A stretch of 64,000 nucleotides of DNA from JADKAV01 sp037045455 (lineage in GTDB: Bacteria; Actinomycetota; Actinomycetes; S36-B12; UBA10799): NCBI GenBank assembly GCA_037045455.1, contig JBAOIN010000003.1:434001-498000 (forward strand), read 5' to 3'. Below the pieces are notes generated by a model. It was given only the letters and a program-made list of their open reading frames with translations. It was not told where the DNA came from and did no database searches. The position numbers and the translations under genes are program-made. Of this stretch, positions 1 to 7,986 are shown one piece after another. How positions within the stretch are numbered: the stretch's first letter is position 1; each line of letters starts with the position of its first letter.

Positions 1-23
1 GACATCGGTGCACTCTCACGGCC

Positions 24-599
24 ATGCGGGGGCAGGGGCTGGTGCTGGTCGTGGCGGTTTTGGCCGCCTGTTCGAGGTCTCCCCAGGAGCCGCCACGGGC
101 CCAGGAGCCGCCTGCAGTCACCGAGCTGGTCTGGCGAACGTGGTCGGGCAAGCCGTCGCCGGGGTGTCCCATGAAGCTGACCTTCTACGAGATGAATCAC
201 ACTCTGGACGGCTTGTTCCCTGACGGACACCTGTCGGCGAGTTACATCGTGGACGGTTCGACTTTGACCATCACCGATCCCACGTGGAGCGGCGCACCCA
301 AGTGTCGCAAGATGATCGCCGAGTGGCTGATCGCCCCGTTGCCGTTCACGGTGGCCACGATGCGGCTGAAGTTGGGTAAGGTGCCATTTCGCACCGACAT
401 GCCTGCCGTCGGCACGGTTGCGGCATCCTTGGTGGGCTTGAGCGAGCACTTCGCCCAGCGGGTGGTCGAGGGCAACGGCGTGGAGTTCCTGGTGATCCGC
501 CGGGACGGTGTCGATCTGCCGAGGTTGCTGGATTTGCGGCTCGACCGGATCGACGCCCAGATCGACGATGGAGTAGTGACCAAAGCTTCCGTGGGCTGA
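24..599 (+). CDS. Putative lipoprotein, META-domain-like
   Basis: Protein of 191 residues that starts with a short hydrophobic signal ending in a lipobox (VLAAC, Cys at residue 16), so it is probably exported and lipid-anchored outside the membrane. The mature part has an early Trp, a Pro-Met-Lys-Leu-Thr-Phe strand, a Tyr-x-Val-Asp-Gly hairpin and a Ser-Gly-Ala-Pro-Lys-Cys turn. That order resembles the META/HslJ fold, but the match is by eye and weak. It reads away from the window edge. No function is assigned. Confidence 0.5.
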   Translation: MRGQGLVLVVAVLAACSRSPQEPPRAQEPPAVTELVWRTWSGKPSPGCPMKLTFYEMNHTLDGLFPDGHLSASYIVDGSTLTITDPTWSGAPKCRKMIAEWLIAPLPFTVATMRLKLGKVPFRTDMPAVGTVAASLVGLSEHFAQRVVEGNGVEFLVIRRDGVDLPRLLDLRLDRIDAQIDDGVVTKASVG

Positions 600-629
600 C
601 TCCGGTCCTTTCATCGTTCGGGCAATGCT

Positions 630-648
630 GCACCGTTCGGAACGGTGC
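630..648. promoter_or_regulatory. Perfect 19-bp palindrome before the DUF3046 gene
   Basis: Two perfect 9-bp arms, GCACCGTTC and GAACGGTGC, flank a single central G. The site is 31 bases after the lipoprotein stop and 79 bases before the DUF3046 start. It could be an operator or a terminator stem without a T tract. GTTC/GAAC halves also occur in LexA boxes, but here they are in the opposite order. Confidence 0.4.
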
Positions 649-726
649 GAGATCGCGCAAATGGTGAATGCAGCGACAGTCGGCGGTGCACGCGGAAGCT
701 CAACCGCCCGGTGGCACACTGTCCGC

Positions 727-921
727 GTGCGGCTGACGGAGTTCTGGGAGCGGATGGAAGAGGCGCTGGGTGCCGGGTACTACAGGTCATGGGCCCAGGA
801 CCACGTCCTACCCGAACTCGGCGGCCGCACTGTGAACCAGGCGCTCGCGCAGGGGGAGGACGCCAAGGCCGTGTGGCTGGCGGTGTTCGCAAATCTGGGA
901 CTTCCCGCGAAGTACCGATAG
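727..921 (+). CDS. DUF3046 family small protein
   Basis: A 64-residue protein read from a GTG start (Met-Arg-Leu-Thr-Glu-Phe-Trp-Glu-Arg-Met). This is the usual N-terminus and length of DUF3046, a small actinobacterial family of unknown function normally encoded just before recA. An upstream ATG at 625 would add 34 residues not seen in the family, so GTG 727 is preferred. The ending Gly-Leu-Pro-Ala-Lys-Tyr-Arg is also typical. It has no membrane segment or signal peptide. Function unknown; conserved position beside recA. Confidence 0.75.
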   Translation: MRLTEFWERMEEALGAGYYRSWAQDHVLPELGGRTVNQALAQGEDAKAVWLAVFANLGLPAKYR

Positions 922-932
922 GGCGTGTCGCG

Positions 933-963
933 TTGACCACTTCGAACATTCGTTCGCTAGTCT
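933..963 (+). promoter_or_regulatory. recA promoter with LexA (SOS) box
   Basis: A near-perfect actinobacterial SOS box, TCGAAC-ATTC-GTTCGC, lies at 942-957. A plausible -35 (TTGACC, 933-938) and -10 (TAGTCT, 958-963) flank it with a 19-bp spacer, so LexA bound here would block RNA polymerase. The recA start follows 87 bases later. LexA itself is encoded at 9901-10596. Confidence 0.85.
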
Positions 964-1050
964 TTCCACAGATGCGGCGCGTTCGGCGGAGTGTGTCGTA
1001 CCTGCCCTTTAGCGTCGAACCGCATACGCACCAGACGAGAGGAACTGCGC

Positions 1051-2139
1051 ATGGCTGCCCCTGAATCTCCCAAAAGGCCGGACCGCGACAAGGCACTCGA
1101 GCAAGCCCTGGCCCAGATCGACAAGCAGTTCGGCAAGGGTTCTGTCATGCGGCTCGGCGACGAAGGTCGCGCGCCCATCGAGGTGATCCCCACCGGCTCC
1201 ATCCAACTCGACCGGGCACTGGGCATCGGCGGTCTGCCGCGCGGCCGGGTCGTGGAGATCTACGGTCCGGAGTCCAGCGGTAAGACGACAGTCGCCCTGC
1301 ACGCCATTGCCAACGCCCAGAAGGCCGGCGGCATCGCGGCCTTCATCGACGCCGAGCATGCACTCGATCCGGAATACGCCGGCAAACTCGGCGTGGACAT
1401 CGACGCGCTGCTGGTCAGCCAGCCGGACACCGGTGAGCAGGCGCTGGAGATTGCGGACATGCTGGTCCGCTCCAGCGCCATCGACATCATCGTGATCGAC
1501 TCGGTAGCCGCACTCGTGCCGCGCGCGGAGATCGAGGGCGAGATGGGCGACAGCCACGTGGGCCTGCAGGCACGACTGATGAGCCAGGCGCTGCGCAAGA
1601 TGACCGGCGCGCTGAAGGGCACCGGAACGACCGCCATCTTCATCAACCAGTTGCGCGAGAAGATCGGCGTCATGTTCGGCTCCCCGGAGACCACCACGGG
1701 TGGTCGGGCACTGAAGTTCTACGCCTCCATCCGCCTGGACGTGCGCCGTATCGAGACCCTGAAGGACGGCACGGAGCCGGTCGGCAACCGTACCCGGATC
1801 AAGGTCGTGAAGAACAAGGTCGCCCCGCCGTTCAAGCAGGCCGAGTTCGACATCCTCTATGGAATCGGCATCTCGCGCGAAGGCGGCCTGATCGACCTCG
1901 GCGTCGAAGAGGGCCTGGTCCGTAAGTCTGGCGCCTGGTACACCTACGAAGGCGACCAGCTCGGTCAGGGCAAGGAGAACGCCCGTACCTTCCTGCGGGA
2001 CAACCCGGACCTCGCCGACGAACTCGAGAAGCGCCTGAAGGACAAGCTCGGCATCGGCGCCCGCTTGGACGTTCCGGCCGATGAGGACGAGATCGTCGAC
2101 CTGAGCGGCCTGCCGGAGCCGGGGCCGCTGAACCTGTGA
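1051..2139 (+). CDS. recA: RecA recombinase
   Basis: Full-length, intact RecA of 362 residues. It polymerises on single-stranded DNA, carries out strand exchange and stimulates LexA self-cleavage. Walker A (GPESSGKTT) is at residues 72-80, followed by the DAEHALDP segment, the Walker B strand (IIVIDSVAALVPRAEIEGEMGD), the loop L2 region and an acidic C-terminus. The ATG at 1051 is chosen because a purine-rich stretch (GAGAGGAA) sits about 6 bases upstream and the N-terminus then fits the family; an ORF extending to 991 has no such support. An SOS box lies 94 bp upstream, and recX overlaps the stop codon. Confidence 0.98.
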   Translation: MAAPESPKRPDRDKALEQALAQIDKQFGKGSVMRLGDEGRAPIEVIPTGSIQLDRALGIGGLPRGRVVEIYGPESSGKTTVALHAIANAQKAGGIAAFIDAEHALDPEYAGKLGVDIDALLVSQPDTGEQALEIADMLVRSSAIDIIVIDSVAALVPRAEIEGEMGDSHVGLQARLMSQALRKMTGALKGTGTTAIFINQLREKIGVMFGSPETTTGGRALKFYASIRLDVRRIETLKDGTEPVGNRTRIKVVKNKVAPPFKQAEFDILYGIGISREGGLIDLGVEEGLVRKSGAWYTYEGDQLGQGKENARTFLRDNPDLADELEKRLKDKLGIGARLDVPADEDEIVDLSGLPEPGPLNL

Positions 2140-2626
2140 CCGAGGAGTCCGATCCCTGGGAGGTCGGGCGAATCATCGCGCTGCGGCTGCTGGAGGCAAT
2201 GCCTCGCACGGAGTCGCAGTTGCGGGATGCCTTGCTGAAGCGAGGGCTGCCGGACGAGGTCGCTGACGGTCTCGTGGCGCGCTACGTCGAGGTCGGGCTG
2301 CTCGACGATGAGGCGTACGCGCGCATGTGGGTCGAGTCCCGGATGCGTACCCGAGGGTCTTGGACGGATGGCCTCTGCGCCAGGAACTGCGTACCCGCGG
2401 GGTGCCGGATCACGTCATCGAGGAGGCGCTGGCCGACGTCGATCCTGATGATGCGTTCACCGCGGCCGTATCCCAGGTACGGCCGCGGGTAGCCCGTTGC
2501 CAGCTGCCGCTGTCGGCAGGTGATGAACGCCGGCTGCTGGCCTTCCTTGCCCGCCGTGGCCATTCGTCGGACACAGCCCGCCGGGCGGTGCGGGCGGCAG
2601 TCGAGGAAGTCGCCGAGGCGGACTGA
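2136..2626 (+). CDS. recX: RecX regulator, reading frame disrupted twice
   Basis: Regulator that binds RecA filaments. GTG 2136 overlaps the recA TGA (GTGA), the usual coupled arrangement. The first 73 residues, through RMWVESRMRTRG, fit RecX helical repeats. The frame then shifts: one extra G (2355-2357) and one extra T (2374). Removing both restores GLGRMALRQELRTRG and leads on to the normal C-terminus VRAAVEEVAEAD. The span is 491 nt, that is 163 codons plus two bases. The middle segment between the two shifts is only about 18 nt. As written the gene would give a truncated product; see the finding on frameshifts. Confidence 0.85.
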
Positions 2627-2649
2627 GCACCTCGTACCCTGGACTCATC

Positions 2650-4065
2650 ATGTCCCGCACCTACCAAGTCCGTACGTACGGCTGCCAGATGAACGTCCAT
2701 GACTCCGAGCGCCTGGCCGGCGTGCTGGAGGAGTCGGGATACACCGCGGTGGCTGACGGGCAGACTCCCGACCTCATCGTCTTCAACACGTGTGCCGTGC
2801 GGGAGAACGCGGACAACCGGCTGTACGGCAACCTGGGACACCTGCGACCGCTCAAGGTTGCCAAACCCGGTCTACAGATCGCTGTGGGCGGATGTTTGGC
2901 GCAGAAGGACAAGGGCGTCATCGTCGACCGCGCCCCGTGGGTGGACGTGGTGTTCGGCACGCACAACCTGGGCTCGCTGCCCACGTTGCTCGACAGGGCC
3001 CGAGTGCGCGAAGAGGCGCAGGTCGAGATCTTGGAGCAGTTGGCGGAATTCCCGTCCAATCTGCCTACCCGTCGGGAGTCGGCGTACAGCGGTTGGGTGG
3101 CCATCAGCGTCGGATGCAACAACACGTGCACCTTCTGCATCGTGCCCTCGCTGCGCGGGGTCGAGCAGGATCGGGCCCCCGAGGAGATCCTCGACGAGGT
3201 CCGGTCGCTGGTCGCCGAGGGGGTCGTCGAGATCACGCTGCTGGGCCAGAATGTCAACGCCTACCGCTATGGCGGGCGGCACGGATTCGCCGATCTGCTG
3301 CGGGCCTGCGGCGAGGTGCCGGGTCTTCGGAGAGTCCGGTTCACCAGCCCGCACCCGCGCGACTTCACCGACGACGTGATCGAGGCGATGGCCCAAATCC
3401 CCACTGTGATGCCGCAGTTGCACATGCCGCTGCAGTCGGGCAGCGACGACGTGCTGCGCCGGATGCGCCGTAGTTACCGTTCCGAGCGGTTCCTGGGAAT
3501 CCTTGATCGGGTGCGACAGGCCATGCCGGAGGCGGCGATTACGACGGACATCATCGTGGGATTCCCGGGTGAGACCGACGCGGATTTCGACGCGACGCTG
3601 GATGTCGTGCGCAAGGCCCGCTTCGCCGGTGCCTTCACGTTCCAATACTCCAAGCGCCCTGGTACGCCCGCGGCGGACTACCCGGACCAGGTGCCCCACG
3701 AGATCGTGCAATCCCGCTACGAGCGGCTGGTCGAGGTGGTCGAAGAGGTCAGTTGGAGCGAGAACAAGCACCTGATCGGGCAGGACGTTGAGGTGCTGGT
3801 GTCGGTGGGCGAGGGCCGGAAGGACTCCGCCACCGCGCGCCGAACAGGACGTGCTCGCGATGGACGGCTGGTCCACTTCCACGATCCGGACGGCGTGGCG
3901 CGACCGGGGGACCTGGTCACTACCCGGATCACTTACGCGGCACCGCACCATCTGGTCGCCGATGAGGGGGTGTTGACCGTCGAGCGAACAGCGGGCGGGG
4001 ACGCCTACGAGACCCCGGACCCCGCGGGCGTCATGCTCGGACTGCCCACCGTACGGTCCACCTAG
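2650..4065 (+). CDS. miaB: MiaB, tRNA 2-methylthio-N6-isopentenyladenosine methylthiotransferase
   Basis: Radical-SAM enzyme that adds a methylthio group to i6A37 of tRNA, acting after MiaA. It has 471 residues, the usual size. The N-terminal UPF0004 domain carries three cluster cysteines (YGCQMN, NTCAVRE, GGCLAQ). The radical-SAM CxxxCxxC is Cys-Asn-Asn-Thr-Cys-Thr-Phe-Cys, near residues 157-164. A TRAM domain ends the protein. The frame is intact. It sits 24 bp after recX, and miaA follows after a small inverted gene pair. Its last 35 bases overlap the convergent gene at 4031-4609. Confidence 0.96.
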   Translation: MSRTYQVRTYGCQMNVHDSERLAGVLEESGYTAVADGQTPDLIVFNTCAVRENADNRLYGNLGHLRPLKVAKPGLQIAVGGCLAQKDKGVIVDRAPWVDVVFGTHNLGSLPTLLDRARVREEAQVEILEQLAEFPSNLPTRRESAYSGWVAISVGCNNTCTFCIVPSLRGVEQDRAPEEILDEVRSLVAEGVVEITLLGQNVNAYRYGGRHGFADLLRACGEVPGLRRVRFTSPHPRDFTDDVIEAMAQIPTVMPQLHMPLQSGSDDVLRRMRRSYRSERFLGILDRVRQAMPEAAITTDIIVGFPGETDADFDATLDVVRKARFAGAFTFQYSKRPGTPAADYPDQVPHEIVQSRYERLVEVVEEVSWSENKHLIGQDVEVLVSVGEGRKDSATARRTGRARDGRLVHFHDPDGVARPGDLVTTRITYAAPHHLVADEGVLTVERTAGGDAYETPDPAGVMLGLPTVRST

Positions 4066-4609
4066 CGACCACGTAGAGGACTCCGTACGGGTCGGCCACG
4101 TGGTCGATGTTCGCCGCACTGACCGACTCCACGGCGCGCCCGAGAGGCTGCCACGCCGGGACCCCGCTGGCCCCGACCCCCACGTCGTCGAGGTCGGCCA
4201 ATGCAGCTGCGTCCCCGTCGCCCAACGCAGCGAGCACCTTCTCGTCGAACGGGACGGCGTCCGGGTGCAGATGTCCGGGGGCCTTCTCCGTGCGTGACGA
4301 ACTGCCGTCGCCCATCACGAGCACGCCCGTAAAGCCTGACAGATCCGCGCTCGGCCCAACCACCTCGGCCGCGCGCCCGGCCAGTAACCAGCGGGCGATA
4401 CCTTCGGCAAGCCCTACCGGCGTTCCCGTCCCAACGGTCAATCCGAAGCCGTCGAGGGACCAGTCGGGGGAGTTGACCGGGATGTCTGGCACCAGAACGG
4501 CCTGTGGGTCGGCCCACTCGACCGCGACACGCGCCGCTTCCCGCAACTCATCGAGTTCGGGCGCTGCGCCGGTGGCGATCTCGGGTATGAGTAGCGGGGT
4601 GATCGGCAA
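4031..4609 (-). CDS. Class III extradiol dioxygenase-like protein
   Basis: A 192-residue protein resembling the short extradiol-dioxygenase-B-like proteins that actinobacteria encode between miaB and miaA. Recognisable parts are an N-terminal P(L)LIPE...GAAPELDELR segment and a C-terminal DPYGVLY segment. Substrate and activity are unknown. The start is uncertain: TTG at 4609 begins at Pro-Ile-Thr-Pro, while homologues usually start a few residues earlier, so the true start may lie in the 20 bases toward the next gene. It is convergent with miaB and overlaps its last 35 bases. Confidence 0.7.
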   Translation of the reverse strand: MPITPLLIPEIATGAAPELDELREAARVAVEWADPQAVLVPDIPVNSPDWSLDGFGLTVGTGTPVGLAEGIARWLLAGRAAEVVGPSADLSGFTGVLVMGDGSSSRTEKAPGHLHPDAVPFDEKVLAALGDGDAAALADLDDVGVGASGVPAWQPLGRAVESVSAANIDHVADPYGVLYVVARWTVRWAVRA

Positions 4610-4629
4610 GAACGCGATCCGGGCGGATG

Positions 4630-4890
4630 TCAGGGCTTCCCCTTCACCGAGCCGAGGACGTCGCCGGCCTTCTTGGAAACCGAACGGGAGGCGTCGAGGG
4701 CCTTGCCGACAGCACCGAACACGGCCTGATCAGCCTTGGCAGTCAGCGCCGACGTGCTGCCTTTCGTGGCGTCGTCGAGGGTGTCGGTGACCTTGTCCAC
4801 CACTTGCGCGATCTTGTCGCCGGACTGATCGACGAGGTCTCCGACGGTGGCCTTGACCTTGCCGACCAAGCCGTCGTCTGCTGTGCTCAT
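4630..4890 (-). CDS. Small helical protein, function unknown
   Basis: An 86-residue protein starting at ATG 4890 (MSTADDGLVGKVK), with a good Shine-Dalgarno (GGCAGGAGG) upstream. It is rich in Lys, Asp, Val and Ala, with repeated amphipathic segments such as VGDLVDQSGDKIAQVVDKV and GKALDASRSVSKKAGDVL. It looks like the small CsbD-like or antitoxin-like helical proteins of actinobacteria, but I cannot assign a family. It lies between miaA (divergent) and the dioxygenase-like gene (same strand, 20 bp downstream). Confidence 0.6.
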   Translation of the reverse strand: MSTADDGLVGKVKATVGDLVDQSGDKIAQVVDKVTDTLDDATKGSTSALTAKADQAVFGAVGKALDASRSVSKKAGDVLGSVKGKP

Positions 4891-4951
4891 GTGCGCCTCC
4901 TGCCGGGTGGCGATCCCGACCCTCACTCAGAATAGGGAGGACAATCGGACA

Positions 4952-5821
4952 GTGTCGAACGCTGCCCTGATCGCGATCGTGGGTCCGACGGCGGCCGGGA
5001 AATCCGCCGTCGCCATGGATGTCGCGCACCGTCTCGGCGCGGAGATCGTCAACGCCGACGCATTCTGTTTGTACCGGGGCATGGACATCGGGACCGCCAA
5101 GCCTTCCGCAGCAGACCAGGCAGCCGTAGTGCATCACCTGCTGGACACCCACGATGTTGAGGACGACGTGGATGTCGCGACCTATCAGGTCATGGCGCGC
5201 GCTGCCATCGAGGAGATCATCGGTAGGGGAACCACTGCCTTGCTCGTCGGAGGGTCCGGGCTGTACGTCCAGGCCGTGCTCGATGATCTCCGGTTCCCGG
5301 GCACCGATCCCCGGATCCGCGCCGAGCTCGAGGACGAACTGGCGGCCCTCGGCCCTCAGGTGTTGCACGAGCGATTGAGCCGCACGGACCCGCAGGCGGC
5401 AGCGGTCATCTTGCCCACCAACGGTCGACGGATCGTGCGGGCGCTGGAAGTCAATGCCATGGGTCAGCGGTTCCAGGCCACGCTGGACGAGCCGAAACCG
5501 TGGCGACCGGCGCTGCGGATCGGGTGGGATCCGGGGGTCGAATCGGTGGACGCCGCCATCGCGGCACGGGTCCACGCTATGTGGGAGGCGGGGTTCGTCG
5601 AGGAGGTCCGTGCCCTGGCGCCGCGCATGGGCAGGACTGCTAGCCGGGCCGTCGGGTACCGGCAGATCCTGGAGGATCCTGATGCTGCCCTGGAACCGAC
5701 GATCATCGCCACACGGCGCCTGGCGCGGCGGCAACGGCGGTGGTTCCGCCGCGATGCCGGTGTCCAGTGGGCGGAATCCTCGTCGCGGCTGAGGCAGATC
5801 CTTGGCAGGCTAGAGACATGA
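4952..5821 (+). CDS. miaA: MiaA, tRNA dimethylallyltransferase
   Basis: Transfers the isopentenyl group to A37 of tRNA, making the substrate for MiaB. It has 289 residues from GTG 4952, preceded by AGGGAGGAC. The P-loop GPTAAGKSAVA is near the N-terminus, followed by a LYRGMDIGTAKP segment, LLVGGSGLYVQA and GYRQ. The usual DSMQ motif reads Asp-Ala-Phe-Cys here, an unusual variant. The stop overlaps the dapF start as ATGA, so the two are probably translationally coupled. Confidence 0.94.
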   Translation: MSNAALIAIVGPTAAGKSAVAMDVAHRLGAEIVNADAFCLYRGMDIGTAKPSAADQAAVVHHLLDTHDVEDDVDVATYQVMARAAIEEIIGRGTTALLVGGSGLYVQAVLDDLRFPGTDPRIRAELEDELAALGPQVLHERLSRTDPQAAAVILPTNGRRIVRALEVNAMGQRFQATLDEPKPWRPALRIGWDPGVESVDAAIAARVHAMWEAGFVEEVRALAPRMGRTASRAVGYRQILEDPDAALEPTIIATRRLARRQRRWFRRDAGVQWAESSSRLRQILGRLET

Positions 5822-6631
5822 GTACCCGGCTGCCGTTCACGAAGGGGCATGGCACAGGCAACGATTTTCGTGCTGCTGCCCGACCCTGACGACGCGCTGC
5901 GGGCGACGCCGGCAGCGGTCCGTGCCGTGTGCGACCGTCGCTTCGGAGTGGGCGGCGACGGCCTCATCCGCGTGGTGCAGCAGGACGGCCGCTGGTTCAT
6001 GGACTACCACAATGCCGATGGATCCCTGGGCGAGATGTGCGGCAACGGCGCGCGCGTGTTCGCCTGGTACTTGCGCGATCGCGGCCTGGTCTCTATAGAC
6101 GAGTTCGAGATCGGAACCCGGGGCGGCGTCCGGCAGGTGAGCCTTCGCGGCGAGGTGGTGGACATCGACATGGGTGTTCCGCGGTCGGCGGGCGGCGACG
6201 TGAAGGTCAGTGTGGGGTCGCGCTCGTGGCCCGCCGAGGCAGTCTTCATGCCCAACCCGCATGCCGTGGTCTTCGTCGATGATCTGGCCGAGGCGGGCAG
6301 CCTGCTCGAGGCGCCTCACGTCGAAGCCGACGCGTTCCCCGAGGGCCAGAACGTGGAGTTCGTGGTGATGGACTCCCCGGAGTCGGTGCGGATGCGCGTA
6401 CACGAGCGCGGGGTGGGCGAGACGCTGTCCTGCGGTACCGGCATTTGTGCGGTTGCCGACCGGGTGTTCGCCGCCGCCGGTGTCGAGGGGCACGCGCAGG
6501 TCCGGGTGGAGATCCCCGGCGGGGTTTGCGAGGTGCGCCGCACGACAACGGGGTCGCTGGTGCTGCGCGGCCCGGCCGTGGTCGTCGCGGACGGTGAGCT
6601 GTCCGAAGAACTCTCGGGGATGTTCCTGTGA
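5818..6631 (+). CDS. dapF: DapF, diaminopimelate epimerase, frameshifted near N-terminus
   Basis: Converts LL- to meso-diaminopimelate for lysine and peptidoglycan. The true start is ATG 5818, overlapping the miaA stop: it gives MSTRLPFTKGHGTGND, the conserved family N-terminus. One extra T in the run at 5865-5868 then breaks the frame. Removing it gives FVLLPDPD and about 270 residues. The catalytic Cys segments are CGNGARVFAWYL and SCGTGICAVAD, and the FMPNPHAV strand is present. A naive call would start at 5849 and lose the N-terminus with its GND motif. It overlaps hflX at GTGA. Confidence 0.9.
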
Positions 6632-7980
6632 GTGATATCCGCATCGAAGAACAACTCGCCGACCGCGAGGCGCTGCGCCGTATCCCGGGCCTGAGTACCG
6701 AGCTCGAGGACATCACCGAGGTCGAATACCGGCAGGTCCGACTGGAGCGGGTGGTCCTGGTCGGGGTTTGGACGCAGGGCAGTGCGCTGGACGCCGAGCG
6801 CTCGCTGCAGGAACTTGCGCGGCTGGCCGAGACCGCCGGTTCGGTGGTGCTGGAGGGTGTCATCCAGCGCCGTCACGTGCCCGATCCGGCCACGTATGTC
6901 GGTTCGGGCAAGGCCAAGGAATTGCGTGACATCGTGGTGGTCACTGGCGCCGACACGGTCATCTGCGACGGCGAGCTGACACCCGGCCAGTTGCGCAAAC
7001 TCGAGGCGGTGCTGAAGGTCAAAGTCGTCGACCGCACGTGGCTGATCCTGGACATCTTCGCCCAGCACGCCCGCAGCCGGGAAGGCAAGGCGCAGGTCGC
7101 GCTGGCCCAGATGCAATACATGCTGCCCAGGCTGCGCGGCTGGGGTGAAGCGCTCAGCCAGCAGGTCGGTGGCATCGGCGTGCGCGGTGGTCCCGGTGAG
7201 ACGAAGATCGAGATCGACCGCCGGCGGATCCGCTCCCAGATGACCCGGCTGCGACGGCAGTTGCGCGACCTCGACCGCGTGCGGGCCAGCAAGTCCGCTG
7301 CGCGCCGGCGCTCCGACGAGCCCTCCGTCGTGCTGGCCGGCTACACCAACGCCGGGAAGTCCAGCCTGCTCAACCGGCTCACCGGCGCCGGGCTGCTGGT
7401 GGATGACGCCCTGTTCGCCACGCTGGATCCCACGGTGCGAAGAGGCAGAACTCCCAGCGGCCGGCACTTCACGCTGACCGACACCGTCGGCTTCGTCCGG
7501 CACCTGCCGCACGCGCTGGTCGAAGCATTCAAGTCCACGCTCGAGGAGGTCACGGCCGCGGACCTGCTGATGATCGTGCTGGACGGCACCGATCCTGACC
7601 CGTTCGGCCAGTTGAATGCCGTCCGGGAAGCGATCCGCGATCTGCGCCCGAACGACGCACCGGAGCTGGTCGTGGTCAACAAGGCAGACATCGCGGACCC
7701 CGACGTGCTCGCCGCCATCCGTCGCGAGCTCCCGCAGCGCGTAGAGGTCTCCGCGCTCACTGGCCAGGGCATCGAGCACCTTCTGCAGCGCCTGGACGAG
7801 GACCTGCCTGATCCGCTGGTGGCCGTGGACGCGGTTATCGGCTTCGAGCGGGGCGATCTGGTGTCGCGGGTGTACGAGGTCGGGACTCACGTCGGCGTGG
7901 AGCACCTCGACTCGGGCACCCACGTGCAGGCCCGCGTGCCCGCAGATCTGGCCGCGGCGATCGAATCCGCTGCCCGCTGA
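6628..7980 (+). CDS. hflX: HflX, ribosome-associated GTPase
   Basis: GTPase that splits stalled ribosomes. 450 residues, intact. The N-terminal HflX domain contains HVPDPATYVGSGKAKEL. The linker carries the diagnostic GVRGGPGETKIEIDRRRI. The G domain has G1 GYTNAGKSSLLN, G3 DTVGFVRHLPH and G4 VVNKAD. GTG 6628 overlaps the dapF stop, and the helicase gene begins 7 bp after the stop, so miaA-dapF-hflX-helicase looks like one transcription unit. Confidence 0.96.
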   Translation: MSDIRIEEQLADREALRRIPGLSTELEDITEVEYRQVRLERVVLVGVWTQGSALDAERSLQELARLAETAGSVVLEGVIQRRHVPDPATYVGSGKAKELRDIVVVTGADTVICDGELTPGQLRKLEAVLKVKVVDRTWLILDIFAQHARSREGKAQVALAQMQYMLPRLRGWGEALSQQVGGIGVRGGPGETKIEIDRRRIRSQMTRLRRQLRDLDRVRASKSAARRRSDEPSVVLAGYTNAGKSSLLNRLTGAGLLVDDALFATLDPTVRRGRTPSGRHFTLTDTVGFVRHLPHALVEAFKSTLEEVTAADLLMIVLDGTDPDPFGQLNAVREAIRDLRPNDAPELVVVNKADIADPDVLAAIRRELPQRVEVSALTGQGIEHLLQRLDEDLPDPLVAVDAVIGFERGDLVSRVYEVGTHVGVEHLDSGTHVQARVPADLAAAIESAAR

Positions 7981-7986
7981 GCTTGA

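Noticed and set aside
2136..2626. Programmed frameshifting of the prfB or dnaX type in recX and others
   Set aside because: No common slippery heptamer, Shine-Dalgarno-like stimulator or hairpin at the sites; sites differ from gene to gene.
2872..4119. Open frame of 415 codons on - across miaB
   Set aside because: Antisense shadow of miaB; its composition (His/Arg/Gln-rich) is unlike a protein.
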